The notes beneath the pieces are model-generated. The model made no database searches. It saw nothing but the letters and a program-made list of their open reading frames with translations, and was not told the origin of the DNA. 64,000 bases of DNA, from contig JAHYYP010000009.1 in the NCBI GenBank assembly GCA_019424905.1, positions 1-64,000 on the forward strand, given 5' to 3'. Numbering within the stretch: position 1 is the stretch's first letter; each line of letters starts with the position of its first letter. Position numbers and translations under genes: made by a program. The stretch comes from Collinsella sp. GTDB taxonomy: Bacteria > Actinomycetota > Coriobacteriia > Coriobacteriales > Coriobacteriaceae. Shown here one piece after another: positions 1-8,027 of this stretch.

Positions 1-87
1 GACTTGCAGCGACGGACCTCGGGACGCTCTTACACCACGTCTGCGCGCGCCACCGGGTTACAGCGCTTAGCGCCTCTTTTGGACTCC

Positions 88-124
88 AAACAGGCCGCCG
101 CCATGGGCTGCGACCTGTTTTTTT
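88..124 (+). terminator. Intrinsic terminator of a gene lying off the left edge
   Basis: AAACAGG (88-94) pairs with CCTGTTT (114-120), and the stem runs into a tract of seven T. This is a plus-strand Rho-independent terminator. Its gene must lie left of the window, because bases 1-87 contain no recognisable coding or RNA sequence. Confidence 0.6.
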
Positions 125-219
125 GCCTGCTGTAGGGTGTTAGCTATATGGCAGTGGGCAAAAAATGCCAAATATGAGTACTGTTGCTAAGTGAATAGCA
201 TTTACATCCAAGAAGATAA

Positions 220-243
220 TGAACATAAACTATAGTATGTTCA
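220..243. promoter_or_regulatory. AT-rich palindrome, possible operator
   Basis: TGAACATA (220-227) and TATGTTCA (236-243) are perfect 8-bp arms around an 8-nt spacer. They lie in an AT-rich stretch that stands out from the GC-rich surroundings. The region 125-586 has no convincing gene. Apart from this palindrome and the hairpin at 526-563, I see nothing in it. The regulated gene, if any, is unknown. Confidence 0.3.
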
Positions 244-525
244 TTAAAATTGGTTCCAATACGCCTTAAACCAGTCAGGTTGGCTGCTTTAGGGGTTGTA
301 GGAGACGCTCAGACGTCATTTTGGGTGGTTTTGCCTGTTACTAAAATGGTAACACTACTCATATTTGCCTTTTTTGTCCACAGACCTTTGAGGTTGCGGC
401 GAAAAGGGCTTGTTTTGATTGTTTGGGGCAGGCGCGAGGCGCGGAAACGATGTCTGGAACGGCGGAGCGGCTTGGAATTCATCCGTAGAGGTCTTCATTG
501 GCTGCGCCAGGAGTGTCCCTAACTG

Positions 526-563
526 CCGGAGGGGGTGTCTGCCGTAGCAGACACCCCCTCCGG
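526..563 (-). terminator. 17-bp hairpin downstream of the acyltransferase
   Basis: A perfect inverted repeat has arms at 526-542 and 547-563 with the 4-nt loop CGTA. It lies 24 bases past the stop of the minus-strand acyltransferase gene, so it probably ends that transcript. No T-run follows on the minus strand, so it may work as an mRNA 3'-end stabiliser rather than a classical terminator. Confidence 0.5.
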
Positions 564-586
564 ATGTGGGAAGTTTACGCTGCAGG

Positions 587-2803
587 TTACTTGTCGGTGC
601 CCAGCTTGTGTGGCTTGAGAGCGAGCGCATTGACGAGTGCGTCGGTGGCAGACTTGACGGCTGCCGGCTGCGGATCGTTGACGTGATCCTCGGGGTGTAC
701 GGGCAGGTCCTTCTTGACGGCATCGTGGATCAAGTTGAGGTACTCAGTCACGCCAGTGGTCGATAGGTGCGTGCCATCGCCATCGAACAGGTCGTTGCGG
801 TTGGCACTGTATCCGTACCAATCGATAACGCGCACGTTCTTGTAGCGCGTAGCGGCGTTGGCGATGGCCTGGTTGGTAGAGCCAACCCACGGCTGCGGGC
901 TGCGCGTGTTCACAAACACCACAATACGCTTATCTCCTGCATCGGCCATGATGGCGTCGATCTGGTCGTCGGTTACCAAGCCGTTGGTGCCCAGCGCAAA
1001 GACCACGATCTTGCCGGCAAGGTTCTGCTGGAGATAGCCCTCAAATGTCGCGCGGCCCGCATCAAACTGGCGGCCCTTTTCGGCATCGATATGGCTGTGT
1101 GGGAACACGCCATCAAAGGAATCAACGGCACGCAGCGACACGGAGTCACCGATCATCAACAGGTCGTAGGAGCCATCGGGGAAGCCGTCGTTGTCCTTGT
1201 CGGTGTCGTCGGCCGCCTGCTGGTCGGTGGGCGCGGTGTTTTTGGCTTCCTTGTTCAGAACTTCGGCGCCCTCACCGCTCAGCGCAGACGTCTCGGGCAC
1301 AAAGATCAGGCCGCCCAGTGCAACGACCAACACGACAGCGCAGGTTGCGCAGGCAGGGACGTGCGCGCGTGCCCAGTTAGCGGGCTTTGTGGTGCCATCG
1401 CGGAACTCGGCGACGGTGCGGCCGAAGGCGCCCTTCCTAAACGGCGTTTCGATAAAGCGATAGGAGCACTCGGCTACGGCGACCACCAGCAGCACCTGCA
1501 AAATGTACTGCCACCAGGGCGTATCGTTGATGTTGGCGACCGGGTTCATGAGCAACAGCAGCGGATAGTGCCACAGGTAGATGCTGTACGAGCGCTTGCC
1601 AATCCACACGAGCGGCTCGGCGGACAGCGCGCGGGCAACCATTCCCTGGGGCTGCACGCAGGCCGCGATGACCATGAGCGTGAGGATCGAGCACAGCAGT
1701 GTGCCTCCGCGATACTGGAAGGCGGTGTAGCCGTTGGTGAGCGCGACCATGGCGGCAAGGCCAACCAGACCCACGACGCCCAACACATCGATGGATGCGG
1801 GCGAGGACCAAAAGCGCACGAGGGCGCTCGGCTGTGCCGGGGCGGTCTCGGCTGCTTCGTCGGCCTTCTCGCCAGGCTTGCCCTCGGCGTTCTTGCCGTG
1901 CTTGGCGGCGCCAGCTAGGCGATTGAGCCCCAAACGACGAGCGAGACGCACCGGCGCCAGGTCGCGATCGGGGATAAAGGCCATCCAGGCACCCAGCAGC
2001 AGCGAGAACACGCGGGTGTCGGTGCCGTAGTACACGCGGCTGGGGTCGGCGGCAGGGTTGTAAAGCACCATCATGGCTAGGGCAGATACCGCGGCAAGGC
2101 CCAGAACCACGCGGCGCGTGTTGGGCTTGCTCACATGCATGGATACCATGGCAAACAGCAGTGGCGGCCAAATCAGGTAGAACTGTTCCTCGATGGCAAG
2201 CGACCAAAAGTGCGTGAGCGGCGAGGGGTCGCCCAGAGCATTGAAGTACGAGACGTTTTGGGCAATCTGCCACCAGTTGTTGAAGAACAACAGCGACGGC
2301 AGGATGTCGGGGCGCATCTTGGTGAGCATCACGTGGTTGAAGACGGTGCACAGCGCACAGGTCACCACCACGACGGTCACCACGGCGGGGACCAGGCGAC
2401 GGATGCGGCGGATCCAGAAGCTCTTGAGGTCGATGCGGCCGGTCTTAGCGACTTCGTTGAGCAGCAAGCGCGTGATCAGATAGCCCGAAAGCACAAAGAA
2501 GATCGTGACGCCGAGCAGGCCGCCCTGAGCCCACGTGAGGTTAAGGTGATAGAGCACCACCGCGACGACGGCGAGCGTACGCAGGCCGTCGAGTGCAGGG
2601 ATGTAGCGGGACTTGGGGCGAGCGGGCGTCTGCTCCGCGGCGGGAGTGTTGGCGCGGCCCGCGTTGTTGGCAGAAGCGCGATGGGGGCTCGCGGTGCGTC
2701 GCGGTTCGTCGGCACGGCGTTCGCCCTTCACGCGTTCGTGCGGCGCCGGCTCGTTGCCCGTGCGGCGTCGACCGCGCGAGCCCGATTGCGAGAGTTGTTC
2801 CAT
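587..2803 (-). CDS. Membrane O-acyltransferase with C-terminal SGNH domain (OafA/YrhL type)
   Basis: This is an integral membrane acyltransferase that probably moves acyl (acetyl) groups from the cytoplasm onto cell-surface polysaccharide or peptidoglycan. The 738 residues have three parts. The first is a cytoplasmic, basic and Pro/Ala-rich tail of about 65 residues. The second is an acyltransferase_3 domain of about ten membrane spans, opening with ALDGLRTLAVVAVVLYHL and including FFVLSGYLITRLL and FWIRRIRRLVPA. The third is an extracytoplasmic SGNH hydrolase-like domain with the nucleophile motif GDS near 552-554 and DGTH near 676-679. A charged Lys/Glu/Ala-rich loop interrupts the membrane domain near 295-340. 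This architecture is that of OafA-like O-acetylases, where the SGNH domain completes the transfer. The gene stands alone. The acceptor polymer cannot be told from the sequence. Confidence 0.9.
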   Translation of the reverse strand: MEQLSQSGSRGRRRTGNEPAPHERVKGERRADEPRRTASPHRASANNAGRANTPAAEQTPARPKSRYIPALDGLRTLAVVAVVLYHLNLTWAQGGLLGVTIFFVLSGYLITRLLLNEVAKTGRIDLKSFWIRRIRRLVPAVVTVVVVTCALCTVFNHVMLTKMRPDILPSLLFFNNWWQIAQNVSYFNALGDPSPLTHFWSLAIEEQFYLIWPPLLFAMVSMHVSKPNTRRVVLGLAAVSALAMMVLYNPAADPSRVYYGTDTRVFSLLLGAWMAFIPDRDLAPVRLARRLGLNRLAGAAKHGKNAEGKPGEKADEAAETAPAQPSALVRFWSSPASIDVLGVVGLVGLAAMVALTNGYTAFQYRGGTLLCSILTLMVIAACVQPQGMVARALSAEPLVWIGKRSYSIYLWHYPLLLLMNPVANINDTPWWQYILQVLLVVAVAECSYRFIETPFRKGAFGRTVAEFRDGTTKPANWARAHVPACATCAVVLVVALGGLIFVPETSALSGEGAEVLNKEAKNTAPTDQQAADDTDKDNDGFPDGSYDLLMIGDSVSLRAVDSFDGVFPHSHIDAEKGRQFDAGRATFEGYLQQNLAGKIVVFALGTNGLVTDDQIDAIMADAGDKRIVVFVNTRSPQPWVGSTNQAIANAATRYKNVRVIDWYGYSANRNDLFDGDGTHLSTTGVTEYLNLIHDAVKKDLPVHPEDHVNDPQPAAVKSATDALVNALALKPHKLGTDK

Positions 2804-2990
2804 AAAACATCATCCAATGACGAGAATAATCATCACGCCTTCATTGTAGCTGCCTGCTCCTGTGAATGCTTGCTGCTGGCGCAAGCTCAAGCGCGCGTCC
2901 ACATCAAAGTGAACTAAAGTTATAGGGGGTGCGAGAGTGCACGATCGACGGCCGACGGTGGGCATAAGGCCCGCAGATGAGGAGGTTTCC

Positions 2991-3953
2991 ATGGCAGATC
3001 GCGGCATCGTTGCGGTGTTCGGCAGCATGAACATGGACCTTTCGGTGGCGTGCGAGCGCATACCGCGTGCGGGCGAGACCGTCGGCGGCAGCGGGTTTAT
3101 CACCAACGCCGGAGGCAAGGGCGCCAATCAGGCCGTAGCTGCCGCGCGTATGGGCGCGTGCACGCACATGATCGGCGCGGTCGGTCGCGACGCGTTCGGC
3201 GCGTCGCTCGTGGCGGGGCTCCAAGACGCCGGCGTGGACTGTGACTTTGTAGTGCATCGCGATGACGTGGAGACGGGAACGGCGACCATCATTCGCTGCG
3301 AGAGCGACAACCGCATCATACTGTCACCGGGCGCCAACCATGCGCTTGCGGGCGCGGACGTTGCCTGCGCGTTGAGGCGTCTGGTGGCCCATGAGCTCGA
3401 CGGCGACGCCAGCGAGATTGCCCCGGCTGCCGGAAGCGTCTTTATCGCCCAGGGCGAATGTGACCTTGCGGCGACGGCCGAGGCGCTTGTTTGCGCTCAC
3501 GAGCTGGGGTTCTATACGGTCTTTAATCCAGCGCCCGCCTGCGAGCTGCCTGCGGAGGTCTGGCCTGCGGTCGACCTGGTCTGTCCCAACGAGACCGAGT
3601 GCCAGGTGCTGACGGGCATTCTGCCCACGGATGATGTGAGTTGCGTCGCCGCGCTCAATGCGCTGCTCGACAAGGGCGCCGGCGCCGCGGTCATCACGCT
3701 GGGCGGTGCCGGCTCGGTTACGCTCGGCGATGGCGGTGAGCTGCTGCGCATGCCGGCACTTTCGAGTGCGGTAGTCGATACCACGGCCGCCGGCGATACG
3801 TTTATCGGCGCGTTGGTGGCGGCTCGCCTAGAGGGCTTGCCGCTCTTTGAGTGCATGGCCGCGGGCGCTCGCGCCTCGGCAGTGACGGTGTCGCGCCTGG
3901 GCGCTCAGCAATCGATTCCCACGCGCGCCGAAGTTGAACATTGGTTTGGTTAA
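2991..3953 (+). CDS. rbsK: Ribokinase (PfkB family sugar kinase)
   Basis: This cytoplasmic kinase phosphorylates D-ribose to ribose 5-phosphate. The 320-residue protein has the PfkB N-terminal signature GGKGANQAVAAARMGA near residue 40 and the C-terminal motif DTTAAGDTFIGAL with the catalytic Asp near 265. An in-frame ATG exists 54 bases upstream, but GAGGAGG sits just before the ATG at 2991, which is therefore the chosen start. A nucleoside hydrolase gene follows after 30 bases on the same strand. The pair would release ribose from nucleosides and then phosphorylate it, so ribose rather than another sugar is the likely substrate. No ribose ABC transporter is visible nearby. Confidence 0.85.
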   Translation: MADRGIVAVFGSMNMDLSVACERIPRAGETVGGSGFITNAGGKGANQAVAAARMGACTHMIGAVGRDAFGASLVAGLQDAGVDCDFVVHRDDVETGTATIIRCESDNRIILSPGANHALAGADVACALRRLVAHELDGDASEIAPAAGSVFIAQGECDLAATAEALVCAHELGFYTVFNPAPACELPAEVWPAVDLVCPNETECQVLTGILPTDDVSCVAALNALLDKGAGAAVITLGGAGSVTLGDGGELLRMPALSSAVVDTTAAGDTFIGALVAARLEGLPLFECMAAGARASAVTVSRLGAQQSIPTRAEVEHWFG

Positions 3954-3983
3954 ACGATAAAGACGGAGAAGCGGAGTAGAACA

Positions 3984-4958
3984 ATGGCAATCAAGAAGCT
4001 GATCCTTGATCTGGATATGGGTGTGGACGATGCGATGGCGCTGGCCTATGCCATCGCGAGCCCCGAGGTGGAGCTCGTGGGCATCACCACGTGCTTTGGC
4101 AACGTGCGCGTCGAGCAATCGGCGCACAACTGCCTGGCGGTGCTCGATCTGCTGGGTCGCCCCGAGGTTCCGGTGTACCTGGGTGCCGACCGTCCTCTGC
4201 AGGCGACTGAGCCCTATACGCCGCCGGCGTCCACCGCGCTCATTCACGGCAAGAACGGCATCGGCGGCGCGAGCGTGCCCGCGTCGCCCTACGAGCCGGT
4301 GGGGGCGACCTCGGCCGACGGCAACGCTGCGGTCGATTATCTGATCGATGCCGCGCGCACCTATGGTCCCGATCTGGTCTACGTAGCGACTGGCCCGCTC
4401 TCCAACCTGGCGCTCGCCCTGGAGCGCGATGCGGCGGCGATGATGTCCATCGGCCGCGTGGTCGTGATGGGCGGCGCCCTTACCGTGCCCGGTAACGTGA
4501 GCGCGGGCGCCGAGGCCAACATGGCGAGCGACCCCGAGGCAGCCGACGCGGTGCTGCGCTCGGGCCGTAAGCTCACCATGGTGGGTCTGGACGTGACGCA
4601 TCGCGTGGTGCTCACACGCCGCGACATTGCCGGCTGGACGGGCTCGGGCACCATGGCGGGCTGCGCATTTGCGAGCATGGTCGAGCACTACATTGGCTCG
4701 TACGAGATGAACGCACCCTACCTGGGTGGTTGTGCGCTGCACGATCCGCTGGCCGTTGCCGTGGCGGTCGACCCCACGCTCGTAGGTGCGCTCGGCTGCA
4801 ACCTGCGTGTTGATCTGCTGGGCGAGTACCGCGGTCGCACCATCTGCGATGAGCGTCGCCTGTCCGATCCGGACAAGAGCGCGCTTGTGGCACTGACCGT
4901 GGATGCTCCGCGCTTCCTGTCCGAGTTCAAGACGCGTATGGCCCGTGTCCTTGGCTAA
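3984..4958 (+). CDS. Inosine/uridine-preferring nucleoside hydrolase
   Basis: This cytoplasmic enzyme hydrolyses the N-glycosidic bond of ribonucleosides to give base and ribose. The 324-residue protein has the calcium-binding aspartate cluster near the N-terminus (DLDMGVDDAMALAYA, the family DxDxxxDD pattern), the family motif TGPLSNLALAL near 135, and a catalytic-site His in the C-terminal part (GCALHDPLAVAVAVDP). Length and motifs are typical of the IunH/RihA family. It lies 30 bases after ribokinase and is preceded by GGAG, so the two probably form a nucleoside-ribose salvage operon. Base preference (pyrimidine or purine) cannot be settled by eye. Confidence 0.88.
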   Translation: MAIKKLILDLDMGVDDAMALAYAIASPEVELVGITTCFGNVRVEQSAHNCLAVLDLLGRPEVPVYLGADRPLQATEPYTPPASTALIHGKNGIGGASVPASPYEPVGATSADGNAAVDYLIDAARTYGPDLVYVATGPLSNLALALERDAAAMMSIGRVVVMGGALTVPGNVSAGAEANMASDPEAADAVLRSGRKLTMVGLDVTHRVVLTRRDIAGWTGSGTMAGCAFASMVEHYIGSYEMNAPYLGGCALHDPLAVAVAVDPTLVGALGCNLRVDLLGEYRGRTICDERRLSDPDKSALVALTVDAPRFLSEFKTRMARVLG

Positions 4959-4967
4959 GTTGTCTTT

Positions 4968-5038
4968 TTGGGACGGGGCTTTTTTGACTGGTATGATTGG
5001 TGTGACCATTCGAACCAGCTAAAAGAGCCCCGTCCCAA
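4968..5038. repeat. Intergenic palindrome with GGGACGGGG arms
   Basis: TTGGGACGGGGCT (4968-4980) and AGCCCCGTCCCAA (5026-5038) are perfect 13-bp arms around a 45-nt loop. The left arm runs into a T-rich stretch, so the element can serve as a terminator for the ribose operon. It belongs to the GGGAC-core hairpin family scattered through the window. A smaller relative lies at 56377-56408. Confidence 0.7.
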
Positions 5039-5061
5039 TTTGACTATCGAGAGGATCTGCC

Positions 5062-5550
5062 ATGGAGCGCATCGCGAGCTTTTCCGTTGACCATCTGCTG
5101 CTTGAGCCCGGCGTGTACGTGAGCCGCATCGACCGCGATCCGGCGACCGGCGCCGCCGTTACCACCTTTGACCTGCGCCTGACCACGCCCAATAAGGAGC
5201 CGGTCATGAACACGGCCGAGTGCCACACCATCGAGCACCTGGGCGCGACGTTCCTTCGCAATCATGCCGAGTGGTCGAGCCGCATTGTCTACTTTGGCCC
5301 CATGGGCTGCCGCACGGGCTTTTACCTGGTTGTCTTTGGCGAGCTGACGAGCGAGAAGGTCTTGCCGCTCGTCCGCGAGCTGTTTGAGTTTGTCGCCGGC
5401 TTCGAGGGCGATGTCCCCGGTGCCGCTCCCGAGGAATGCGGTAACTACCTGGACCAGAACCTCCCCATGGCCAACTGGCTTGCGCGCCGCTACCTCGACC
5501 GCGACCTGGCCGATATCGACGAGAAGCATCTGCACTATCAGCAGGCGTAA
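5062..5550 (+). CDS. luxS: S-ribosylhomocysteine lyase (autoinducer-2 synthase)
   Basis: LuxS cleaves S-ribosylhomocysteine to homocysteine and DPD, the precursor of autoinducer 2. It belongs to the activated methyl cycle. The 162-residue protein carries the metal-binding motif HTIEH (near residues 54-58), the active-site Cys in FGPMGCRTGFYLVVFG (near 84), and the third metal ligand Cys in PEECGNY (near 127). These are the expected catalytic features at normal family length. The start ATG follows GAGAGGATCTGCC. The gene is monocistronic, between the GGGACGGGG palindrome and a clear terminator. No Pfs nucleosidase gene is adjacent. Confidence 0.95.
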   Translation: MERIASFSVDHLLLEPGVYVSRIDRDPATGAAVTTFDLRLTTPNKEPVMNTAECHTIEHLGATFLRNHAEWSSRIVYFGPMGCRTGFYLVVFGELTSEKVLPLVRELFEFVAGFEGDVPGAAPEECGNYLDQNLPMANWLARRYLDRDLADIDEKHLHYQQA

Positions 5551-5578
5551 GGGCTTTGTCGTCCAAAACGCGCGCATT

Positions 5579-5611
5579 GGGCGCCTTCGCTTATGCGGGG
5601 GCGCCTTTTTG
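5579..5611 (+). terminator. Terminator of luxS
   Basis: GGCGCC (5580-5585) pairs with GGCGCC (5600-5605), with an inner CGC/GCG pairing. TTTTT follows directly. It is a standard intrinsic terminator 30 bases after the luxS stop. Confidence 0.75.
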
Positions 5612-5659
5612 TTGATTGGTCGGGGTGAGCGTTCAAAATCGCTCATGTTTGTTCTAGAA

Positions 5660-5685
5660 TGTTCGTATAGTCACATTTACGAACA
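5660..5685. promoter_or_regulatory. Operator-like palindrome before the DUF4867 gene
   Basis: TGTTCGTA (5660-5667) and TACGAACA (5678-5685) are perfect arms separated by 10 nt. The right arm ends against the ribosome-binding site of the gene that starts at 5695. The spacing is typical of a dimeric repressor site. The regulator is not identified. Confidence 0.45.
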
Positions 5686-5694
5686 GGAGTGAAC

Positions 5695-6339
5695 ATGCAT
5701 ATCTACTCTGTCAACGATCCCGAGTTCAAATCCTATGGCAACGTTTGGGATGACGTTCCGTCTGAGCTCACGTCGCCCGTGCTCGAGGCGCTCTCTGCCA
5801 CGCCCATCCCCGAGGGCAGCAAGTACGTTGCAAGTGCGCCGGAGCTCGAGGGCGTCAAGGATGCCGATAAACTGGGCTTTCTCATGTTTGGTGGCCGTCC
5901 CTTCCAGCTCGGCTGGTGCAACGGCCACAACACGCGTCTCAACTGCCTGGAGTACCACCGCGCGAGTGAGTTCAACCTGGGCGCGCGCGACTTTATCCTG
6001 CTCGTGGCGCATCGCTGGGAGATCGAGGACGGCAAGCTCGATACCGCGTGCGTCAAGGCGTTCTGCGTGCCGGCGGGCAAGGTTGTCGAGGTCTTCAACA
6101 CCACGCTCCACTACACGCCGTGCATGGTCGACGACGGTGGCTTCCAGGTGATGGTGGCGCTTCCCGCCGGCACCAACGGCCCGCGCCCCGAGGCCGCAAC
6201 CGACATGCCTACCGCCGGTGACAGCTACTGCTACTGGAAGGCCGACAAGTGGGTTCTCTGCCATGCTGACAGCCCCAAGGCTGCCGAGGGCGGCTACGTA
6301 GGCCTCATCGGCAAAAACCTCGATATCGCCTGCGACTAG
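5695..6339 (+). CDS. DUF4867 family protein
   Basis: This is a 214-residue soluble protein that I assign to DUF4867, a family of unknown function often found near sugar-use genes. It has no signal peptide or membrane span. It is rich in aromatic and acidic residues, with a cupin-like pattern (for example FNLGARDFILLVAHRWEIEDGKLDT, then FCVPAGKVVEVFNTTLHYTPCMV) that would suit a sugar or sugar-phosphate isomerase or lyase. This functional reading is inference. A GTG two codons earlier overlaps the ribosome-binding site AGGAG, so the ATG at 5695 is the better start. The gene's last 51 bases and its downstream region recur, decayed, at 7709-7821 beyond the neighbouring ATPase gene. Confidence 0.7.
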   Translation: MHIYSVNDPEFKSYGNVWDDVPSELTSPVLEALSATPIPEGSKYVASAPELEGVKDADKLGFLMFGGRPFQLGWCNGHNTRLNCLEYHRASEFNLGARDFILLVAHRWEIEDGKLDTACVKAFCVPAGKVVEVFNTTLHYTPCMVDDGGFQVMVALPAGTNGPRPEAATDMPTAGDSYCYWKADKWVLCHADSPKAAEGGYVGLIGKNLDIACD

Positions 6340-6532
6340 AATCTTCTGTCTCGATCTGTAACATCTAGCGGGCTAAATCGTCTCTACCTGTTACAGATTT
6401 AGACAAACTGCAGGGGACAGACCGAACAATCTCGATCTGTAACACCAGGCTCGGTTTCGACGGCCTACCTGTTACAGATCGAGCCAAACCGGGCCCAAGC
6501 CGCCACAAAGGTGCCTGTCCCCTTTGTGGTGG
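6285..6532. repeat. Left copy of a direct repeat bracketing the ATPase gene
   Basis: Bases 6285-6398 match 7709-7821 nearly throughout, and 6481-6532 match 7823-7874. The repeat covers the 3' end of the DUF4867 gene, a TGTAACA/TGTTACA hairpin (about 6351-6398) and a hairpin with arms CCGCCACAAAGG/CCTTTGTGGTGG around a TGCCTGTCCC core (6501-6532). The left copy has about 80 extra bases (6399-6480) that hold a second TGTAACA hairpin. The right copy lacks these, as expected after recombination between two TGTTACAGAT units. Confidence 0.8.
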
Positions 6533-6536
6533 CTGC

Positions 6537-7643
6537 CTAGAGTTGGCTGCGCAGATAGTCAGCCATATATGGAACGGCGAAACGCACGTAACCGCGGCGC
6601 GCCTGTTCGATTACGCCGGCGTCGATGAGGCGCCGGCGATACTTTTGCGCATAGTCGGGTGTGACTGACATACGTTTCGCTACATCGGAAATGCGCGAAA
6701 CGGCGTCTTCGTCATCAGTCATTGCGTCGAGAAACGCGACGTCTTGGTCCGATAGCGCGGCGAGCGTCGTTTCACAAACATCGTTTTCGAAATCGGCTTT
6801 TGACGCTTCGATAGCTCCGTCGACTTGCTCTGGCGTTACGTGTTCTCCTGTCTTGCAGCGATTGCCGATGTTATAGCCGATGAGCTGCAGCATATAGGGC
6901 GAGCCTTGGGTTGCGCGAGCGGCACGGAGGCGAAGATCGCCTGGAATATCAAGGTCGAGCTCTTCGAAAGCCCGCTGATAATAGGCATCGACATCTCCGA
7001 CTGAAAGCGGTTCGAGCGTGACCTTGCGAGCGCGGTTGAGAAATGTCAGCACGCGGTCATTGAGCGTTGCACAGACGGCTCCCGGGAGACCTGCCATAAC
7101 AAGCGCGACGTTGAGTCCCTCACCGACCAGCTCTTGATAGGCGGTGACGAGCTGTCTAATCTCAGGTGAATTAGCTTGGAGCTCATCGATAAGGATGAGG
7201 ATGCCGTGCCCCTGCTCGGTCAGCTTGCGCGCCAGCTGCGTGAGTTTGAACTGGAAACTCTTGGTCTCCTGCACATCGCGTGTGAACTCGAGACCGGCTG
7301 AGAAGCCGAAGACGCTCAAGCTACCGCCAGAAAGTTTGGGGAGATGACGCTTGCTGACATAAGGCTCGCCTGCTTCTTGGATTTTTTCAACAATGCGCTC
7401 AAGCATATCTTCGGAGGCTACGGTGGGTGTGGCGACAACAAAACCGAGCTTGCGTGCGCGGTCGGCAAGTTCCCACAGAAGAACCGTCTTGCCGCTGCCT
7501 CGCTGGCCGAGCATGAGCATGGCTCGGTCTCGATTGCCCGGCTCCTGCTCAAGACCGGAGATGAATGTCGAAATCACGTTCCCGCGACCCACCAGATAGG
7601 ACGGGCGATTTCCAAATGAGGGGGAGAAGATGGTTTCAGTCAT
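6537..7643 (-). CDS. AAA+ ATPase with C-terminal winged helix (Orc1/Cdc6-like, function unknown)
   Basis: This is a 368-residue cytoplasmic ATPase. Walker A is GQRGSGKTVLL near residue 50 and Walker B is ILILIDELQAN near 150. The AAA lid and a C-terminal helix-turn-helix-like part follow (DVAKRMSVTPDYAQKYRRRLIDAGVIEQARRGYVRFAVPYMADYL). This matches the group of Orc1/Cdc6-like or STAND-like ATP-binding proteins common as single accessory genes in gut bacteria. The role is unknown; defence, mobile-element maintenance or regulation are all possible. The start is supported by AAAGGAGACTT before the ATG. Upstream on its own strand is a striking polypurine run of AGGAAA units (7650-7690). The gene sits inside a direct repeat, so it is probably an inserted accessory gene. 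Confidence 0.75.
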   Translation of the reverse strand: MTETIFSPSFGNRPSYLVGRGNVISTFISGLEQEPGNRDRAMLMLGQRGSGKTVLLWELADRARKLGFVVATPTVASEDMLERIVEKIQEAGEPYVSKRHLPKLSGGSLSVFGFSAGLEFTRDVQETKSFQFKLTQLARKLTEQGHGILILIDELQANSPEIRQLVTAYQELVGEGLNVALVMAGLPGAVCATLNDRVLTFLNRARKVTLEPLSVGDVDAYYQRAFEELDLDIPGDLRLRAARATQGSPYMLQLIGYNIGNRCKTGEHVTPEQVDGAIEASKADFENDVCETTLAALSDQDVAFLDAMTDDEDAVSRISDVAKRMSVTPDYAQKYRRRLIDAGVIEQARRGYVRFAVPYMADYLRSQL

Positions 7644-7708
7644 AAGTCTCCTTTCCTTTTTTTCCTATTTTTTCCTTTCTTTCCTATTCAGTCAAATGAA
7701 TTGCTGAG

Positions 7709-7874
7709 CGAAGGCGGTTACGTAGGCCTCGTCGGCAAAACCTCGACATCACCTGCGACTAGAATCTTCTGTCTCGATCTGTAACATCTAGCGGGCTAAA
7801 TCGTCTCTACCTGTTACAGATCGAGACAAACCGGGCCCAAGCCGCCACAAAGGTGCCTGTCCCCTTTGTGGTGG
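7709..7874. repeat. Right copy of the direct repeat, with a remnant of the DUF4867 3' end
   Basis: Bases 7709-7763 are a decayed copy of the end of the DUF4867 gene, including its last codons and TAG, but with one A missing from a run of five (frameshifted) and several substitutions. The TGTAACA hairpin (7774-7821) and the CCGCCACAAAGG/CCTTTGTGGTGG hairpin (7843-7874) follow. It matches 6285-6532 in the same orientation. The rest of the gap 7644-8027 holds the leader-like element at 7884-7998. Confidence 0.8.
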
Positions 7875-7883
7875 TTTGGGGCG

Positions 7884-7998
7884 GCGGTATCAGAAAGTGT
7901 CAGACGGGGGCGGCTGCCGGGCCGCCGTGTGCGAAAAGAAGTGTCGGCCTGCGTCGCTGTCGTTGGGCGAGGCCCTATTTGCGGGGATACTGAAACCA
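7884..7998 (+). promoter_or_regulatory. Leader-like element shared with the crr upstream region
   Basis: The stretch CGGTATCAG..AAGTGTCAG, then a G-rich run, then GCGAAAAGAAGTGTCGG, then GGATACTG before the phospho-beta-glucosidase start resembles 25871-25981 upstream of crr. AGTGTC can pair with the distal GATACT. In the other copy the same position reads AGTATC, which keeps the pairing. It may be a regulatory leader or another dispersed repeat. I do not recognise it as a known riboswitch. Confidence 0.35.
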
Positions 7999-8027
7999 CG
8001 ACAAGCAGCGTATGAAAGGATCGATGC

